NCBI GenBank assembly: GCA_037178625.1
Contig: CM074128.1
Coordinates: 2,542,001 to 2,606,000 of the forward strand
DNA: 64,000 bases
Source of the DNA: Skeletonema tropicum
Lineage: Eukaryota; Bacillariophyta; Thalassiosirophyceae; Thalassiosirales; Thalassiosiraceae
Direction of reading: 5' to 3'
Positions 50,398-61,633 of this stretch are shown here, one piece after another. The notes beneath the pieces are model-generated. The model had not been told where the DNA came from and did not search any database. It saw nothing but the letters and a program-made list of their open reading frames with translations. How positions within the stretch are numbered: the first letter of the stretch is position 1; each line of letters begins with the position of its first letter. Position numbers and translations under genes: made by a program.

Positions 50398-53300
50398 ATG
50401 AACGCATGCGCGGTCACCACACACTCTCGCTCCTCACGCTCACCTCTCCGCACCGCTCCGCGTCAAAAAGGCTTCCACAACCAGGCTACAGATAGGTTTA
50501 AAGGCTTGCAAAGCAAACGGCAGCCGCCGCCTACCTCCATCGCCACCCCGCAGATGATGTTCAAGAAGATGATGTTTAGCAGCGACAACAAGAGCTACTC
50601 TCTCAATCCCCGCACTCAATCCAATTTTTTCAGCTCTGGATTGGCGGCGGGAGACGAGCCATCAGCATCTTCGAACTCATCAGTTGACTGTGCCAATTTT
50701 CACCCTCAGGCACGTCAACACCCCCAACATGACGGTGGTGAAGCCCTCAAGCGGTATCAACGCTATGTCAGCAACGATGTCAATGAATTTGATAATGCGG
50801 ATTTTTCCCCTTGCCACTTCAAAGACTTTGCCGACGCGGGCGATGACGGGGTGGTAGCTGATGACATGGAACAACTCTTCTGCTCTGATTTGTTCACAGA
50901 AGACGTAGCAGCGGCAGCAGCAGCAGCAACCCGCGCAGCCATCAGCGCCGAACCTTCTACTGATACGGCTGAGTTGATGTCCCCAGCCCAGCGCAAGAAT
51001 TCTGAAGAGGGGAGCAGCATGGCCTCCTCTCTACCCTCGCAGGGGAGTGCCGGTGTTCAAGGCCATTACAGCGGCGTCGCTGTCAGCATGAACTATGCCT
51101 CAAGCGCCGAGGTTACGGCAGATTCTTCACCTTTGTCAGGCTTCGTGAATGCGGCGGATGCCTCCAAGGGTCCATTCAACGGGTCGTCGATGCCCAATGC
51201 GCCCTTTCCTGAAGTTCACAACCCCTTTCCGCCACAAGGATGTGGTGGTGTCAACAGCAAGCGCATCAACGCCAGCGTACCCAGCACGATTGCTGTCCCA
51301 CAAGCACCTCCCCAGATGGCGTTTGATGCTATGTCCGACCCAACTGCAGCGGCCGTAGCAGCATCTGCCCATTTTTTCCAAACAAATAACAACCTCAACG
51401 AGGCTTCTTTGCAATTTTGTTACTCCCTCGCAAAGGAAACTCAGTTTTCTACCGGGGCCGCAACCAACATCTGCCCCCAACCTTCCAAGCACACCTGTGC
51501 CAAGTGTCATTATCCTGGGTCCGATATTAAAATCAAGAATTGTCCCAACGGCTGTACATATCATGCGAGATGCTTGGATCTTATCTCCCTCTGCAACCAA
51601 AAGTCAAATGTAAATAATACTCAACATGTACATAACAACGAGGGTATGATGGGTCCAACAGGTTTGTCGAGGGGAGTGACTCCTCCCACCAGTATGCCGG
51701 TCTTCAAAAATGGCAACATGACTGGTGGTTGTGAATCACAAGGCATGTTGAATCATTGCCCCTGCTGCTTTTCCACGGGGGCGACTGGTATTGAAATCTT
51801 GCCCTTGGATTTTGATGAGTTGGATTCGGTCCAGCGTAAGGTGGCCGAGGAGAATGAAGCGAAATTAAGGAGGTGAGTATTATTTGTTTGGTAACACTTG
51901 CTGTTTTGTTTGCTATTTTGTTCTAACTTCCATGGCCTCTCCCCGCCTCCAGCAGCTCCCAATTTTCAGCTCAGGGAGTTCCCCAAGAAGTCGCCGCTGC
52001 CATTGGTGCCTTCAAGGCTGGATCGAAGCGATCCCACGATGAAATTGATGCCCCAGCTGCTGTTTCTAGTTCTTCAGGATCATCTTCATCATCCCCCCAG
52101 TCTTCGTCTCCCAAATGCTATGACCCAAGTTTCCCCCGAACGGGTCGGTGGACCAGTGAAGAGATAGCATTTCGTGATGCCCTTGTTGCACTATTCCTTG
52201 CCGGAAATTTGCCATTAACGAATGGATTGAAACTTAACGACTTTTTGCACACCATGTTGAAAAGTAAGCAATCACGTTTGGCCAAGAAGATGAAGAATGC
52301 CAAGCTGAGCACCAAGTACTTCTTCCCTAAGAGTGGATTCGTCGATGACATGGTGAACGATGGGCAACTTGCCGCAGGAACGTCAAAATCCTACACTGCC
52401 GAGGAATTTTCGAAACTTGAAACGAAATTTATTACATCTATTCAAGATCCCGTGGAACGCTCGGAAATGATCTTTCATATGAAGAAGGAGTGGCGTGAGC
52501 ACTTTGCTCAGCGTTGCCACTATCTCCGTATCGACTTTGATGGACGTGCATGGCTCTCAAGCGTTGACGAGATGGAACGCCGCTTGACCTCCGAGAAGAA
52601 CCGAATTAAGACTGCTAAGCGAAGGTTCCTCATGAGCAAGGCAATGGAGAAGGATATCTCAACGACTAGTCGTATGCCTGGTGTCTTCGTTGATGTGTCT
52701 GACAACAGTCGGGACGAGTTTGATAAAATTGTTGAGCGCTCCGTAATGAACACGAGTAATTCTGAGAACTCGATGCACATGGGTTTGATGAATGCCGAAA
52801 ATGCACAGGCCAAAAGTCATGGCTTTGGAGAGCATTCTGCCAGTAGCTCCGCCCCGTCTTCGTCCAAGAAGGCAGAGAAGGAGTCATCCCTGAACCTCTA
52901 TTCCGCATCTAACGATCCAAACTTCAAGCATGCTGCTCCTTTCCTCTCTGGGGTTGCGTCCTACATCGAAAGGAATAGTATTCCTTTTGAACACATCGAT
53001 GTGTGGGTGCCATCTTACGTTGATGGGACCTCAAGTATGGGAACTGGATCTAAGAGCCAATCAAGCGAGTTTCGTTTGTGTTTTGGGGGAAGTGCCACGA
53101 TGGGTGTACAAATTGTAAATAACGAGACTAACGCAGATGGCACATCCCGGAAGCCGGCGATGAAGAGAGTCCCACTCTCCCAGGAGGACAAGACAAATTT
53201 TTCCATGTTTGGCACGTATTCCGAGAAATTTTCCTTCGACACTGGATGTGGTTTGCCTGGACGTGTGTTTCAATCTGGAGTGCCCGCATGGGAGCAGTTC

Positions 53301-53990
53301 ATTTCCGAAACCCACCCCAGTTTGTTTGAGAGACGTGGGGGTGCCGTCCAATTCGGAGTCAAGTCAGCTGTGGGAATCCCTATCGAAAGTCCTAATGTTG
53401 GACGTGTTGTGTTGGTGATGTACTCCAAGCACGACCGCATGCAGAATTCCAGCCTTTTGGGTCGTTTAATGGATGACCTCAAGCTGCTGAATCCTGCCCC
53501 TCGTTGGAAGCTTGTTGTAGACATTGGCCAAGCCAAGTGTTCGAAGGATGGAAAGAATTGTCCTTCTTCCCTCCACCAACCTCCCATGATTCAGAAAGCT
53601 GCCATTGCGTCTCCTCAATCACCTCAATCTTCGGACCCTCTAGAGGATGAGAAGAATAAGCAGATCAATGACTTGATTTTTCTGCTTGGCGAACAAATTC
53701 CGTTGGATATGAACTCCGCCCTTGGTCAGCAGATTCATGGAATCATGAGCTTACGTCTCATTCTTTTACGCCCAAGCCGCACTCCCGAAGAAGAAGCACT
53801 CGTGACAACAATACTTGTTCTCTACCAGTCTTATCTTCAGGCAGGCAGGCCAGGTCAAGACATCGCATGCATGCTCGCTCGTGATTTTTGCTTCCACTTG
53901 CAGCATGGTGTTCAGCAGCAAATGATGATGTCTTTCTCACAGGGTATGCAGCAACAATCTTCGTTGCGCCTTCCTACAACTGGGAATTGA
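50398..53990 (+). CDS. Putative regulator: RING-like Zn finger, diatom basic domain, GAF-like domain (1170 aa), 2 exons
   Basis: Exon 1 is 50398..51872 and exon 2 is 51953..53990. The 80-bp phase-2 intron (GTGAGT..CAG) joins the frames; the acceptor is a CAGCAG pair, so isoforms of 1170 or 1169 aa are possible. Layout: Ser/Ala-rich acidic N-terminus; a Zn-binding motif at ~367-456 (CAKC, CPNGC-x-YHARC, HCPCC) like RING/PHD fingers; residues ~554-615 with GRWTSEEIAFRDALVALFLA and SKQSRLAKKMKNAKLSTKYF, resembling an uncharacterised domain common in diatom proteins and possibly DNA-binding; and a GAF-like region ~813-1017 (FLSGVASYIERN, GCGLPGRVFQSGVPAWEQF, VKSAVGIPI) as in plant NLP/LHW sensors. 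The tail is helical and Gln-rich. A signal-responsive transcription regulator is inference. Confidence 0.75.
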
Positions 53991-54545
53991 CGAACCACTG
54001 GTTATCAATGAGACTTAAACATTGGTATCTTCGTAGGTTCTTCATACTCCCGATTTGCTATTCGTTTTGCTATATGGACTACTGCAGACTACATGCAGTT
54101 GATGCAAGGCTCACGGACTATCTTTGTACATTTTTCTGTCCTGAGATTGTATCATTTCCACGAGAAACATTTTCTTTTCAGGATCTTGTGGAGTTTTACA
54201 CGTAAACTAAACAATTCATTTAATGTCATCAATTGTTACGACTTTTTTGTATGTAGTGCTGAACCCACTCTCGTTCGATGTTAGTGTTGTAAACCTAATA
54301 CTCTAGCTTGACCCCTTACTAGAAAAGGGTGCGAAGATAAGTAGTACTGGTGCTTCGACATGAAAATATAGTTTAACATTTAATCTTATGCAACTCTCTT
54401 CTCGCTGATTTTTTTCGTTCGGTGGTTTACTTCAACAAATTAAATGGAAATGTTTGATAAGTATCTCTTTCAGGCGGAAATGTGAATAAGTAGATAAGTA
54501 TGAGTATTGCGTGTCTCTTTTTCTCGACGGGACATATCAACAGAA
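53991..54545. other. Convergent intergenic, nothing recognised
   Basis: 555 bp between the stops of two convergent genes. AT-rich, presumably two 3' UTRs. No structured element noted. Confidence 0.4.
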
Positions 54546-55622
54546 TCAGAAATTGTTCTCCAAGGTAATCGTCGACACATCATCTTCCATCACCCGCCGC
54601 GCAACTGGTATTCTGGGTCTATACAACTCAGGTAGTGCATCGAAATCTTTTTCTCCTTCTTCTTCTGCTTCACTGTAGAGAGAGCTCTGTCTCCTGTCTG
54701 AGTAAGAGTTTGTGCTTTGCGATCCAACACAAGAACCCAAGTCTGAAATCCCTCTCCGATTACACTTCATTTCAGAGATTTCAGAGATGATCTCATCGTC
54801 TTCACTCTCTTTGATAGGCTCCATGCGACACTCTACAAGTGATTGAGATCCTGCCCATTTTTGACTTTGCCTAGAAGAAAGGAATGAAGTTTCCTTCGTT
54901 GACGACAACGTATCCTCTTCTACTGACAGTTCCTGCAGACTTTCCTCATCATAATTGAATTTGTAGGAATCTATCTCTGGCCAAACAGCGTAACCTATCA
55001 ATAATACTCCAGCAACGAAATATGCAGCAATCGACCCGATACAAATAAATGCGCCCTGACTCATCTCGCATGAAGTTGATCCCATGTACTCATCCAAATC
55101 AACGCTATACCAGAAGTTTTCAGAAATGCAGAGGTTAGTGGTGACGAAGAGACCCAGCTTTGCAGCTTCGCTCACTGATGCTACGATTGCAGTATAAACC
55201 AGCACATCCACAAGTTTGGGTTCATCTCCACACAGATTTATCAAAATGCATACCAATGCAATTGCCCCAAAGACAAACCCCACAATGGCTGCGCACCGTG
55301 CAATTATCCACGCCATATCACCATTTGCGAACCACTTCGAATAAATGTTGTCATCACCTGTTGTAAAACCTCCCAGTTTGTATGCGTCTTGAAATGTTTG
55401 ACAACGCCTATCTGGTCCTAGAAACGACCACAACGCTACGCCGACTTCATCCCCAGCATAACCGCTAGGAACGAACCCTAACGTCACAGTCACAAAATCA
55501 CAATATAAGCTTCCTCCAATACTAAATAGAAGTCCTACTGTCAGCAACACGGTGAGAAGTCTTGGCCGCCATTTGAAACCACACTGACACTGACTACGTT
55601 TGTTATGTACTCTAAATCTCAT
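54546..55622 (-). CDS. Four-TM protein, diatom-type, unrecognised (358 aa)
   Basis: ATG at 55622. Four membrane spans: residues ~20-40 (PRLLTVLLTVGLLFSIGGSLY), ~103-128 (MAWIIARCAAIVGFVFGAIALVCIL), ~136-158 and ~194-216 (GAFICIGSIAAYFVAGVLLIGYAVW). Two extracellular loops contain paired cysteines (GPDRRCQTF and SENFW..SCEMSQGAF), giving a claudin/tetraspan-like topology. The C-terminal ~140 aa is cytosolic, acidic and Ser-rich (EESLQELSVEEDTLSS, YSEAEEEGEKDFD). No family name; similar tetraspan proteins seem common in diatoms, from memory. Confidence 0.75.
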   Translation of the reverse strand: MRFRVHNKRSQCQCGFKWRPRLLTVLLTVGLLFSIGGSLYCDFVTVTLGFVPSGYAGDEVGVALWSFLGPDRRCQTFQDAYKLGGFTTGDDNIYSKWFANGDMAWIIARCAAIVGFVFGAIALVCILINLCGDEPKLVDVLVYTAIVASVSEAAKLGLFVTTNLCISENFWYSVDLDEYMGSTSCEMSQGAFICIGSIAAYFVAGVLLIGYAVWPEIDSYKFNYDEESLQELSVEEDTLSSTKETSFLSSRQSQKWAGSQSLVECRMEPIKESEDDEIISEISEMKCNRRGISDLGSCVGSQSTNSYSDRRQSSLYSEAEEEGEKDFDALPELYRPRIPVARRVMEDDVSTITLENNF

Positions 55623-56351
55623 AATATTCGCCTTCGTTCTCTGCCTGTCGTAGCTCAGAACTTGTCACTTTCGGCAGCATATATCTGCGCCAGCGTCGCT
55701 GTAGCAAAATAATATTCTTCCAGCGGCAAAGTTGATGACATCCCTCCGTCCTCTGTCATTTTCTGTCTGCTTCACTTTCAACTCTTCTTCACGCACCACC
55801 ATCAAGCGAAGGTCGGGACAGCGTCTCATTCATTTTTCATCTTCTCTCTTTCTCGCTTCTCACCTCTGCCACGGCATGAGACATGAGACGTGCGTGACGC
55901 ATCCGGCACTTGGAACTCATTTTCGATTTTGATCCTCCTTTGGTTTAGCAACTTGAATTGACGCGGTATGTATGTTCTAGAGTACCGTTTTCGTTTCTAC
56001 TAGTTCCTATGTACATGCGGTACTCACTTGCCATCAACCATCAAAAATGGACCCAGACCATGATGAAAAATGGCTTCCTACGACCCTCAATAACACAGTA
56101 ACTAGAAGGATTTTGACCTTCCTTGCAGTGATAATCTTCATCCCTTGGCCATTAGGATCTTATCGATACCTTACTTGCCACCATCAGCCTGATACTGAAA
56201 AAAATACTTGCAAGCTGAACCCAATAGTACAGTACACACCATGTCACTCCATGATCATTAATTAATAATCTGCCGCTGTCGCGCTGCTCACATCTACAAT
56301 AATTACTTGCGGCTAAAATATTATAACCAATAAGTGCTCTAGAGAGACATC
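55623..56351. other. Intergenic, nothing firmly recognised
   Basis: 729 bp between divergent genes. A short plus-strand frame at 56047..56265 (MDPDHDEKWLPTTLNN) has a membrane-like stretch but no support. Otherwise it is promoter sequence for both genes. Confidence 0.4.
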
Positions 56352-58208
56352 ATGATATGCATGCTCTCCATCAGATTAGTTGGTCTGATACTAGCACTCC
56401 TCAGCACAGTTGAGGCCTTCTCGGCTCCACGTCCGGCGGCTGCAGCAGTATCAACCTCAAAAGATGATTCGTATTTGAATAAGGAGCAGTTGGAATTCTC
56501 GATAGCCTACCTCAATGAGCACCACAAAACAGACGTTCTTCTTCCGTTTGTGAAGGCATTCTCGGATCTTGGCACAACAGCAATCAAGAAGAACGCATGG
56601 ATAGGTGGCTCATATCAAATTATTGATGCCTCCATCACAGACATCACGAGAGATGAATTACATCTTGATGCTTCCATCAAGCAGGGAGAAAAAATTAAGA
56701 TCGAGTCGGTGAAAATACACCTCGATAGCGATCCAGTTGCAGGTATGGCTCGTACATATCCGACATTACCCCAATGCAATCCTATGCACTTAAATCATAC
56801 ATCCAAGCTACCAATTGATAACTTTGTGCGACGGATGAATCGACTATGCAACATTGTGAAAGCTTACCCCGCGACCGGGAAAATGATTCAGCTCGGAGTA
56901 CAACTGGGTGGGAAAGGAGTGGGAAAACTCAATGATGATATGTATCTAAATCAAGTTCCACACAGTAAGTGACCATACCTGTTGATTCTTATTCTTGACA
57001 AAAAGATATCAAATAATGCACGCCCTAGTAGAGCCCACATCGTCCGGAAATCCACGGATGCTTTTGGGTATAATTGAAAACGGGCAAAAGAGACTCTGAA
57101 GATCGGCACTTTATTCACTTTTTCTTGAAGGGACTTTTTGTTTCTAATGAAAGGGAGAGTAGCCCAGTGAAAAAGCGATACATGCATTCAATATTGTTTG
57201 ATGGGTTCATCTGTTTCTCACACACCTATCATCTTGCTCTGTTGGCATCTATCTACAGATCGGTTTGTGAGAAAGTATTTTTATGATATGGCGTCTGAGG
57301 CGGCTCTTGATGCTACCATCCTATGCTCACAGAAACAGTTTACCAACCGAATGAAAATGACAGTAATGTTTCCAGAAAGTAAGTAGTCTGTACGTTTGCT
57401 GTGTTTAAGATTTGCTCCGAACGAGCTGGTTAGTGTCCGTTTACCGCTTTGCTAAAATACTCACCACACCCTTCAATCTCTAGTGAATCCTTCGATGGAC
57501 TCATATCGCATAGGTACTCTTCTCGAACTCGCAAGATCCATTGCAATCAAACTCGCTGAGCAAAATCTAAGAGTTCGAGTCTGTGTTCAGGGAAGTATGG
57601 GGGTCGGGATTTTCACAGGAGTCCCAAAACAACTCAATGGCGTTCACACATTGCTCCAAAGAATGGACTGGGAGTCGGGACCCGGGGAACAAAATGAGGG
57701 GATGGTTGGAGATTATGTTAATTTTGGTTTTGTTGGGAAAGAACACGTTGTTAATGCAAAGAAAAGTGAAAAGGTGGACGAACCGGATATCGAACAAGAT
57801 GATGTGTTTCTGATAATATGCCCACAAAACATGATCGGCTTGGAGTCTTCTATTATTGGTTCTCTTTCAGAAATGGTTGATGCTGCGGGTGACCGACCAG
57901 TCATTCTTCTCAATCCAGATCTCGTTGACAAAGTTTCAGCGCAAGGCCAACAGAGTATCAGAGGAAGACAGGAGCGTATGGACTTCGCAGAGAGTTTCGA
58001 AACGATGTTTCAGTTCCAAAATATCTACTTTAGCGGGACTAGTTACTTCCCCATCCTTGGTTCTGTGGTAAAGTTGGGTCCGCTTGAGCCTTGGGTTGCT
58101 CATCAAAGGCGAGACCTGATAAATAATGAAGGAGAAGTGTACTTACCAGTGTACGCTTCCGAAACAGCTCCTGACAACGAAGTTCTTATGTCAACATTTG
58201 CAAAATAA
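56352..58208 (+). CDS. DUF1995-family plastid protein, 3 exons
   Basis: Exons 56352..56964, 57259..57378 and 57484..58208. Introns are 294 and 105 bp, both phase 1 with GTAAGT donors. The product is 485 aa. The junctions read VPH-N-RFVRKYFYDM and FPE-M-NPSMDSYRIGTLLEL, the latter matching the family's PE-L-NP-x-MD-xY-R-x-GTLLE block. N-terminus: signal peptide MICMLSIRLVGLILALLSTVEA, then F at the plastid import site (EAFSAPRP). Residues ~45-200 form a domain with repeated amphipathic helices of unknown role. The DUF1995 part has VRVCVQGSMGVGIFTGVP, MDWESG, DVFLIICPQNM and RPVILLNPDLVD. DUF1995 domains occur in plastid proteins, including photosystem assembly factors; function here is unknown. 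Confidence 0.85.
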
Positions 58209-58285
58209 GGTTATACTTCTAACTTCTATCTTAATATTTTACGTAGCATGCATTCCCGACTATACAAATCTTCATCACGATCAAT

Positions 58286-59524
58286 TTACAACATGTGATG
58301 GTGCTCTTCCCTCAAACCCCTCTTGACAGCCTCAATGTTGTAAGATGGATCAACATAGTATTGTGATACGTGTGGACCGTCATCATCAGAGGCTTTTCCT
58401 CCACACCCAGCCCCAGCTTCTCCACAAGGGAAGTTGTTCGCAACGGTGAATGAGCCAGGGATCGCCCATGCGACTGTGGATTCAATGCCGAGAAGATTAG
58501 TTCCTGTCGCCAAACGGAAGAATCCCATCTCACCCCAAAATTGACCTACATGATGAATAGATGTTGAGAGGGTCAGTGGAGGCAAAAGTAATACATAAAC
58601 ATAAATTCTATCTTTCTTGCAAAAATTCAACTCACCCCAACTGTTGCGCACAATCCAGTACTCATCACCCTCTTCATCAACGTCCCAGCCAACAATTGAT
58701 ACGATGTGGTCAACAATCATATCAAGGTAGCCACCTTTCTTGACGACACCTCCTTTGTAATCGAGCAACGGAATAGCATTCACTCCAGCAGCAACAGGAC
58801 CCCTTGCATAAATTTCGGCTTTGATTTTGTGAACGCGATCAGATGTTAAGAGATTGTAGGTTCCATGCTCTGCAACTGTTGCATTAGGATAATGATCAAT
58901 ACCAGAACAAGTCCCTCCTTTTGAAGCAAAGGTGCTGCATGTACGGCAAATATTAACTTTGGTACACGTGGTGTCAATCTGTCCACAGAAGCCTTCTGTA
59001 CTATCTGGAGAGCATGCAAGGTAGGGATTACAAGTATCGTATGGAAGTGGTCCATTCTTCTTCACGAACTCGTATGCACCGCTGTGGGATCCACCCCAAC
59101 AGCTTCCAGCTACACCACCTCCACAATTGAGTAGGTATTGAATGGAGAGATTGATGTCATCTCCTACACCTCCTCTGGCAATCTTGATTCGATCGGCTAG
59201 AGCGCTCAAGGCGCCATGAGCCCAACAACTTCCGCAGTACTGAGGAATATGTTGGTTGAGCGAGTGCGTCAAGAAGCTGCGTCCACTGTTTCCGCCCACA
59301 GTTACATTACGCCAATCCCAACTTGTTGGCAGCTCTCCCTCGTCAATGTATTCATGAGGAAGTGGAGAATGGAAGTCATCGGGTGTTTTGTGACCTTCCA
59401 TCACCTTAAATTCATTAATACGAAGGCCATCTGGGATCGCTCCCCGGATGAATTCATCGCCAGCCACCAGTAAGGGTGATGAAGCTACAAGTAAGAGGAG
59501 TGTGCGTGATGTGAAAGCTACCAT
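58286..59524 (-). CDS. CTSZ: Cathepsin Z/X-like papain-family cysteine protease, 2 exons
   Basis: Secretory/lysosomal C1A carboxypeptidase. Exon 1 is 59524..58636 and exon 2 is 58545..58286. The 90-bp phase-1 intron (GTGAGT..GTAG) has no stop and keeps frame, so unspliced RNA also reads through. The spliced product is 382 aa with RNSWG-QFWGEMGFFRL at the junction, as in cathepsin Z (NSWGEPWGERGW). Signal peptide MVAFTSRTLLLLVASSPLLVAG, very short propeptide, LPTSWDWRNV at the mature start. Active site: Cys in QYCGSCWAHGALSALADR, preceded by the HIPQ mini-loop that makes cathepsin Z a carboxypeptidase; His in MIVDHIVSIVGW; Asn in RNSWG. The oxyanion Gln position is occupied in HIPQYCGS. Confidence 0.93.
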   Translation of the reverse strand: MVAFTSRTLLLLVASSPLLVAGDEFIRGAIPDGLRINEFKVMEGHKTPDDFHSPLPHEYIDEGELPTSWDWRNVTVGGNSGRSFLTHSLNQHIPQYCGSCWAHGALSALADRIKIARGGVGDDINLSIQYLLNCGGGVAGSCWGGSHSGAYEFVKKNGPLPYDTCNPYLACSPDSTEGFCGQIDTTCTKVNICRTCSTFASKGGTCSGIDHYPNATVAEHGTYNLLTSDRVHKIKAEIYARGPVAAGVNAIPLLDYKGGVVKKGGYLDMIVDHIVSIVGWDVDEEGDEYWIVRNSWGELNFCKKDRIYVYVLLLPPLTLSTSIHHVGQFWGEMGFFRLATGTNLLGIESTVAWAIPGSFTVANNFPCGEAGAGCGGKASDDDGPHVSQYYVDPSYNIEAVKRGLREEHHHML

Positions 59525-59812
59525 GGTGAAATTGTGAGAGATCAGTATTTATGATGCGTTCGTTCAATCGTTCAAAAACAAAGAGGCCCCGAGCGAAGAA
59601 CATCTAAAACTTCGTGCCAACCGTCCCTCTTGATGGGTTTCCCAAGTGGAATACCACAACGAGAAAAGATACCTCTTTTTGTGCCTGCCTTTGCCGCTGC
59701 AGAGCAGGCTTGCTACTCTTACCTACAGCTTGAAAGTCTCTAGCTTGAAAGTCTCCAAGTTCAAATTAGATTGAAAAGAATAATTTAGGCATATTTGATA
59801 GAGAGTATACTT

Positions 59813-61633
59813 TTAATCACAATGCCTGTGATCCAACAGAATCAAACCGAGGGGAATAGTTCCAAGAATTATGGAGAACAACATCAAGATACGATCACCG
59901 CGGACTTGCATTGCTCTCTCCATCCGGGGCGCAGTTTCGCAGGCAGCAATGTTTATGTAAACACCTCCAGCCATAGCAAGAATCACTCCGGTTGCAACAT
60001 CGGAAGGTTTGGCTGCAAGAAATATCACTCCGCCAAGACAAACTGACAAGCCCGATAAGAAGTTGAAAATGAGAGCCCTCCCGGCTGATAATCCGCCGTA
60101 CTTTGTGAGAACGATAAAGTCTGCTAGCTCTTGAGCAATTTCATGAAATAATGTGACCAAAACTATCGAAATAGCCACTCCAATCGAGCAAGAACGGAAC
60201 GCAGCGGCGATAAAGAAACCATCGGCGAAGTTATGGAAACTGTCTCCTAGGAGAATGGACGCGCATAGTCTTCTGTTCACGAAAGATTTGGTGATAATAG
60301 CCTCCTGCTCATTTTCATCAGTTACTCCTTCTTCTTCACAAACCTCACATTTGCACCTGTCTTGAGGATCAACATCTTCAATTTTTTGAATGATGAGTGA
60401 ACTAGATTTGCTATCCTGGGGATCGTCAACTCTCGCAGTTATTTCAACACCTGTTCCCAGGCTGTGTTTGTCATTACACGTTTCGCAATCTTCCTCTTCA
60501 TCAACGACAGCAAGCACATTGTCTCTAGGAGTTTGGATAGCTTCATCTTCAGACAGATCGGAATGATGAAAGATAATGGCGAGGACAAATGGAAGAAGGA
60601 AACCTCCTAGGACGGAACAGCCAAATTTAGCAGCGACAGTACCTTCGCTAGCATGAACATCAGCTTCCAAGGAACGACGATCGTGATCTGAGTGGTCAGT
60701 ATGTGAATCAGAACCCTCTCCTGAGATATATTTCAAAGACTCAGGCAGCACCAAGAAGACTGCAGTTGCAATCAGCGCCCCACAAGCAAATCCTGGAATG
60801 ATAATGTCGAAAAATCTCCCACTTCCATGGGCAGCGGGCGAAGATTCAACTGGAATATTTCTATATTTGAGAAGTCCTCTGTACATCGCTGGAAGAGCAA
60901 GAATAAGAACACCCGAAAAAGTGGCAACATTGACAAGAAGTGCAGCCCCTATGACAGCTCCCCAGGGTTCTCCATTATCCTTGGATTCATTTGAAGTTGT
61001 TTTAGTATCATGGGCATGGAATTCAGCTTCATCCCCTTCATTTGCACCGTGTATGTGGCCATCATGGTCATCAGGTATGTGACCACCATGATCATCCGCC
61101 TCTTCTTCTGCGTGCAAATGTTCAACTTGTTCATGGTCATGATCATGATCAGACTCATTTGTATCATCACCTACATGTTCGTCATGACCTGAATGATATT
61201 TCTGCAGCAGCCGATTATTGACAATAGACGTTATCAAAAACTTGCTTTCAATATCTACATCATCTTGCTGCGACCAAAGAGAGGGAAGGATAGATGACAT
61301 AAAACCAGAAGCTTGTTGCTTCGACTCGAACGGCTCTGTGCCAATCGTAGAGGCGTATGACGATGGCCCATTATTAGGAACAGCTGAAGCGGAATGGGAA
61401 ACAGTCAAAAATATAAGAGCAGCCATTCCAGCGGCCTTGATGGAGCCATTAGTGAAAATGCCGAAGCCATGTTCACGAAAATGGCGTTTTCGGCACCCAG
61501 GAGGGCAGTCTCCCCGGCCAGTATATTTGTGGTGAGTCTTCGTGGCCATAGTGAAAAGTGATTCTTTCCTATCTAAATCACAGCGTATCGATTTTTTTGT
61601 GATGTTACCTCTCTCTTCCTGTAGAGCTCTCAT
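59813..61633 (-). CDS. ZIP (SLC39) family divalent-metal transporter with His-rich loop
   Basis: Imports zinc or another divalent cation into the cytosol. 606 aa from ATG 61633; ATG 61549 (MATKTHHK) is an alternative. An N-terminal hydrophobic segment (~residues 68-84) is followed by a His/Asp-rich extracytosolic stretch (HSGHDEHVGDD, HDHDHEQVEHLHAEEEADDHGGH) that could bind metal. The TM core has LLVNVATFSGVLILALPAMY, the variable loop with acidic and CETCN/CKCEVCEEEG cysteine motifs, then TM4 HNFADGFFIAAAF and TM5 LFHEIAQELADF. These are the metal-site helices; TM5 reads HEIAQE rather than the common HEIPHE, so one metal-site His is Gln. Eight TMs overall. The Cys loop is unusual and might sense metal. 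Confidence 0.9.
   Translation of the reverse strand: MRALQEERGNITKKSIRCDLDRKESLFTMATKTHHKYTGRGDCPPGCRKRHFREHGFGIFTNGSIKAAGMAALIFLTVSHSASAVPNNGPSSYASTIGTEPFESKQQASGFMSSILPSLWSQQDDVDIESKFLITSIVNNRLLQKYHSGHDEHVGDDTNESDHDHDHEQVEHLHAEEEADDHGGHIPDDHDGHIHGANEGDEAEFHAHDTKTTSNESKDNGEPWGAVIGAALLVNVATFSGVLILALPAMYRGLLKYRNIPVESSPAAHGSGRFFDIIIPGFACGALIATAVFLVLPESLKYISGEGSDSHTDHSDHDRRSLEADVHASEGTVAAKFGCSVLGGFLLPFVLAIIFHHSDLSEDEAIQTPRDNVLAVVDEEEDCETCNDKHSLGTGVEITARVDDPQDSKSSSLIIQKIEDVDPQDRCKCEVCEEEGVTDENEQEAIITKSFVNRRLCASILLGDSFHNFADGFFIAAAFRSCSIGVAISIVLVTLFHEIAQELADFIVLTKYGGLSAGRALIFNFLSGLSVCLGGVIFLAAKPSDVATGVILAMAGGVYINIAACETAPRMERAMQVRGDRILMLFSIILGTIPLGLILLDHRHCD

Noticed and set aside
56047..56265. 72-aa ORF with one hydrophobic stretch
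   Set aside because: No homology or context; lies in a promoter region.
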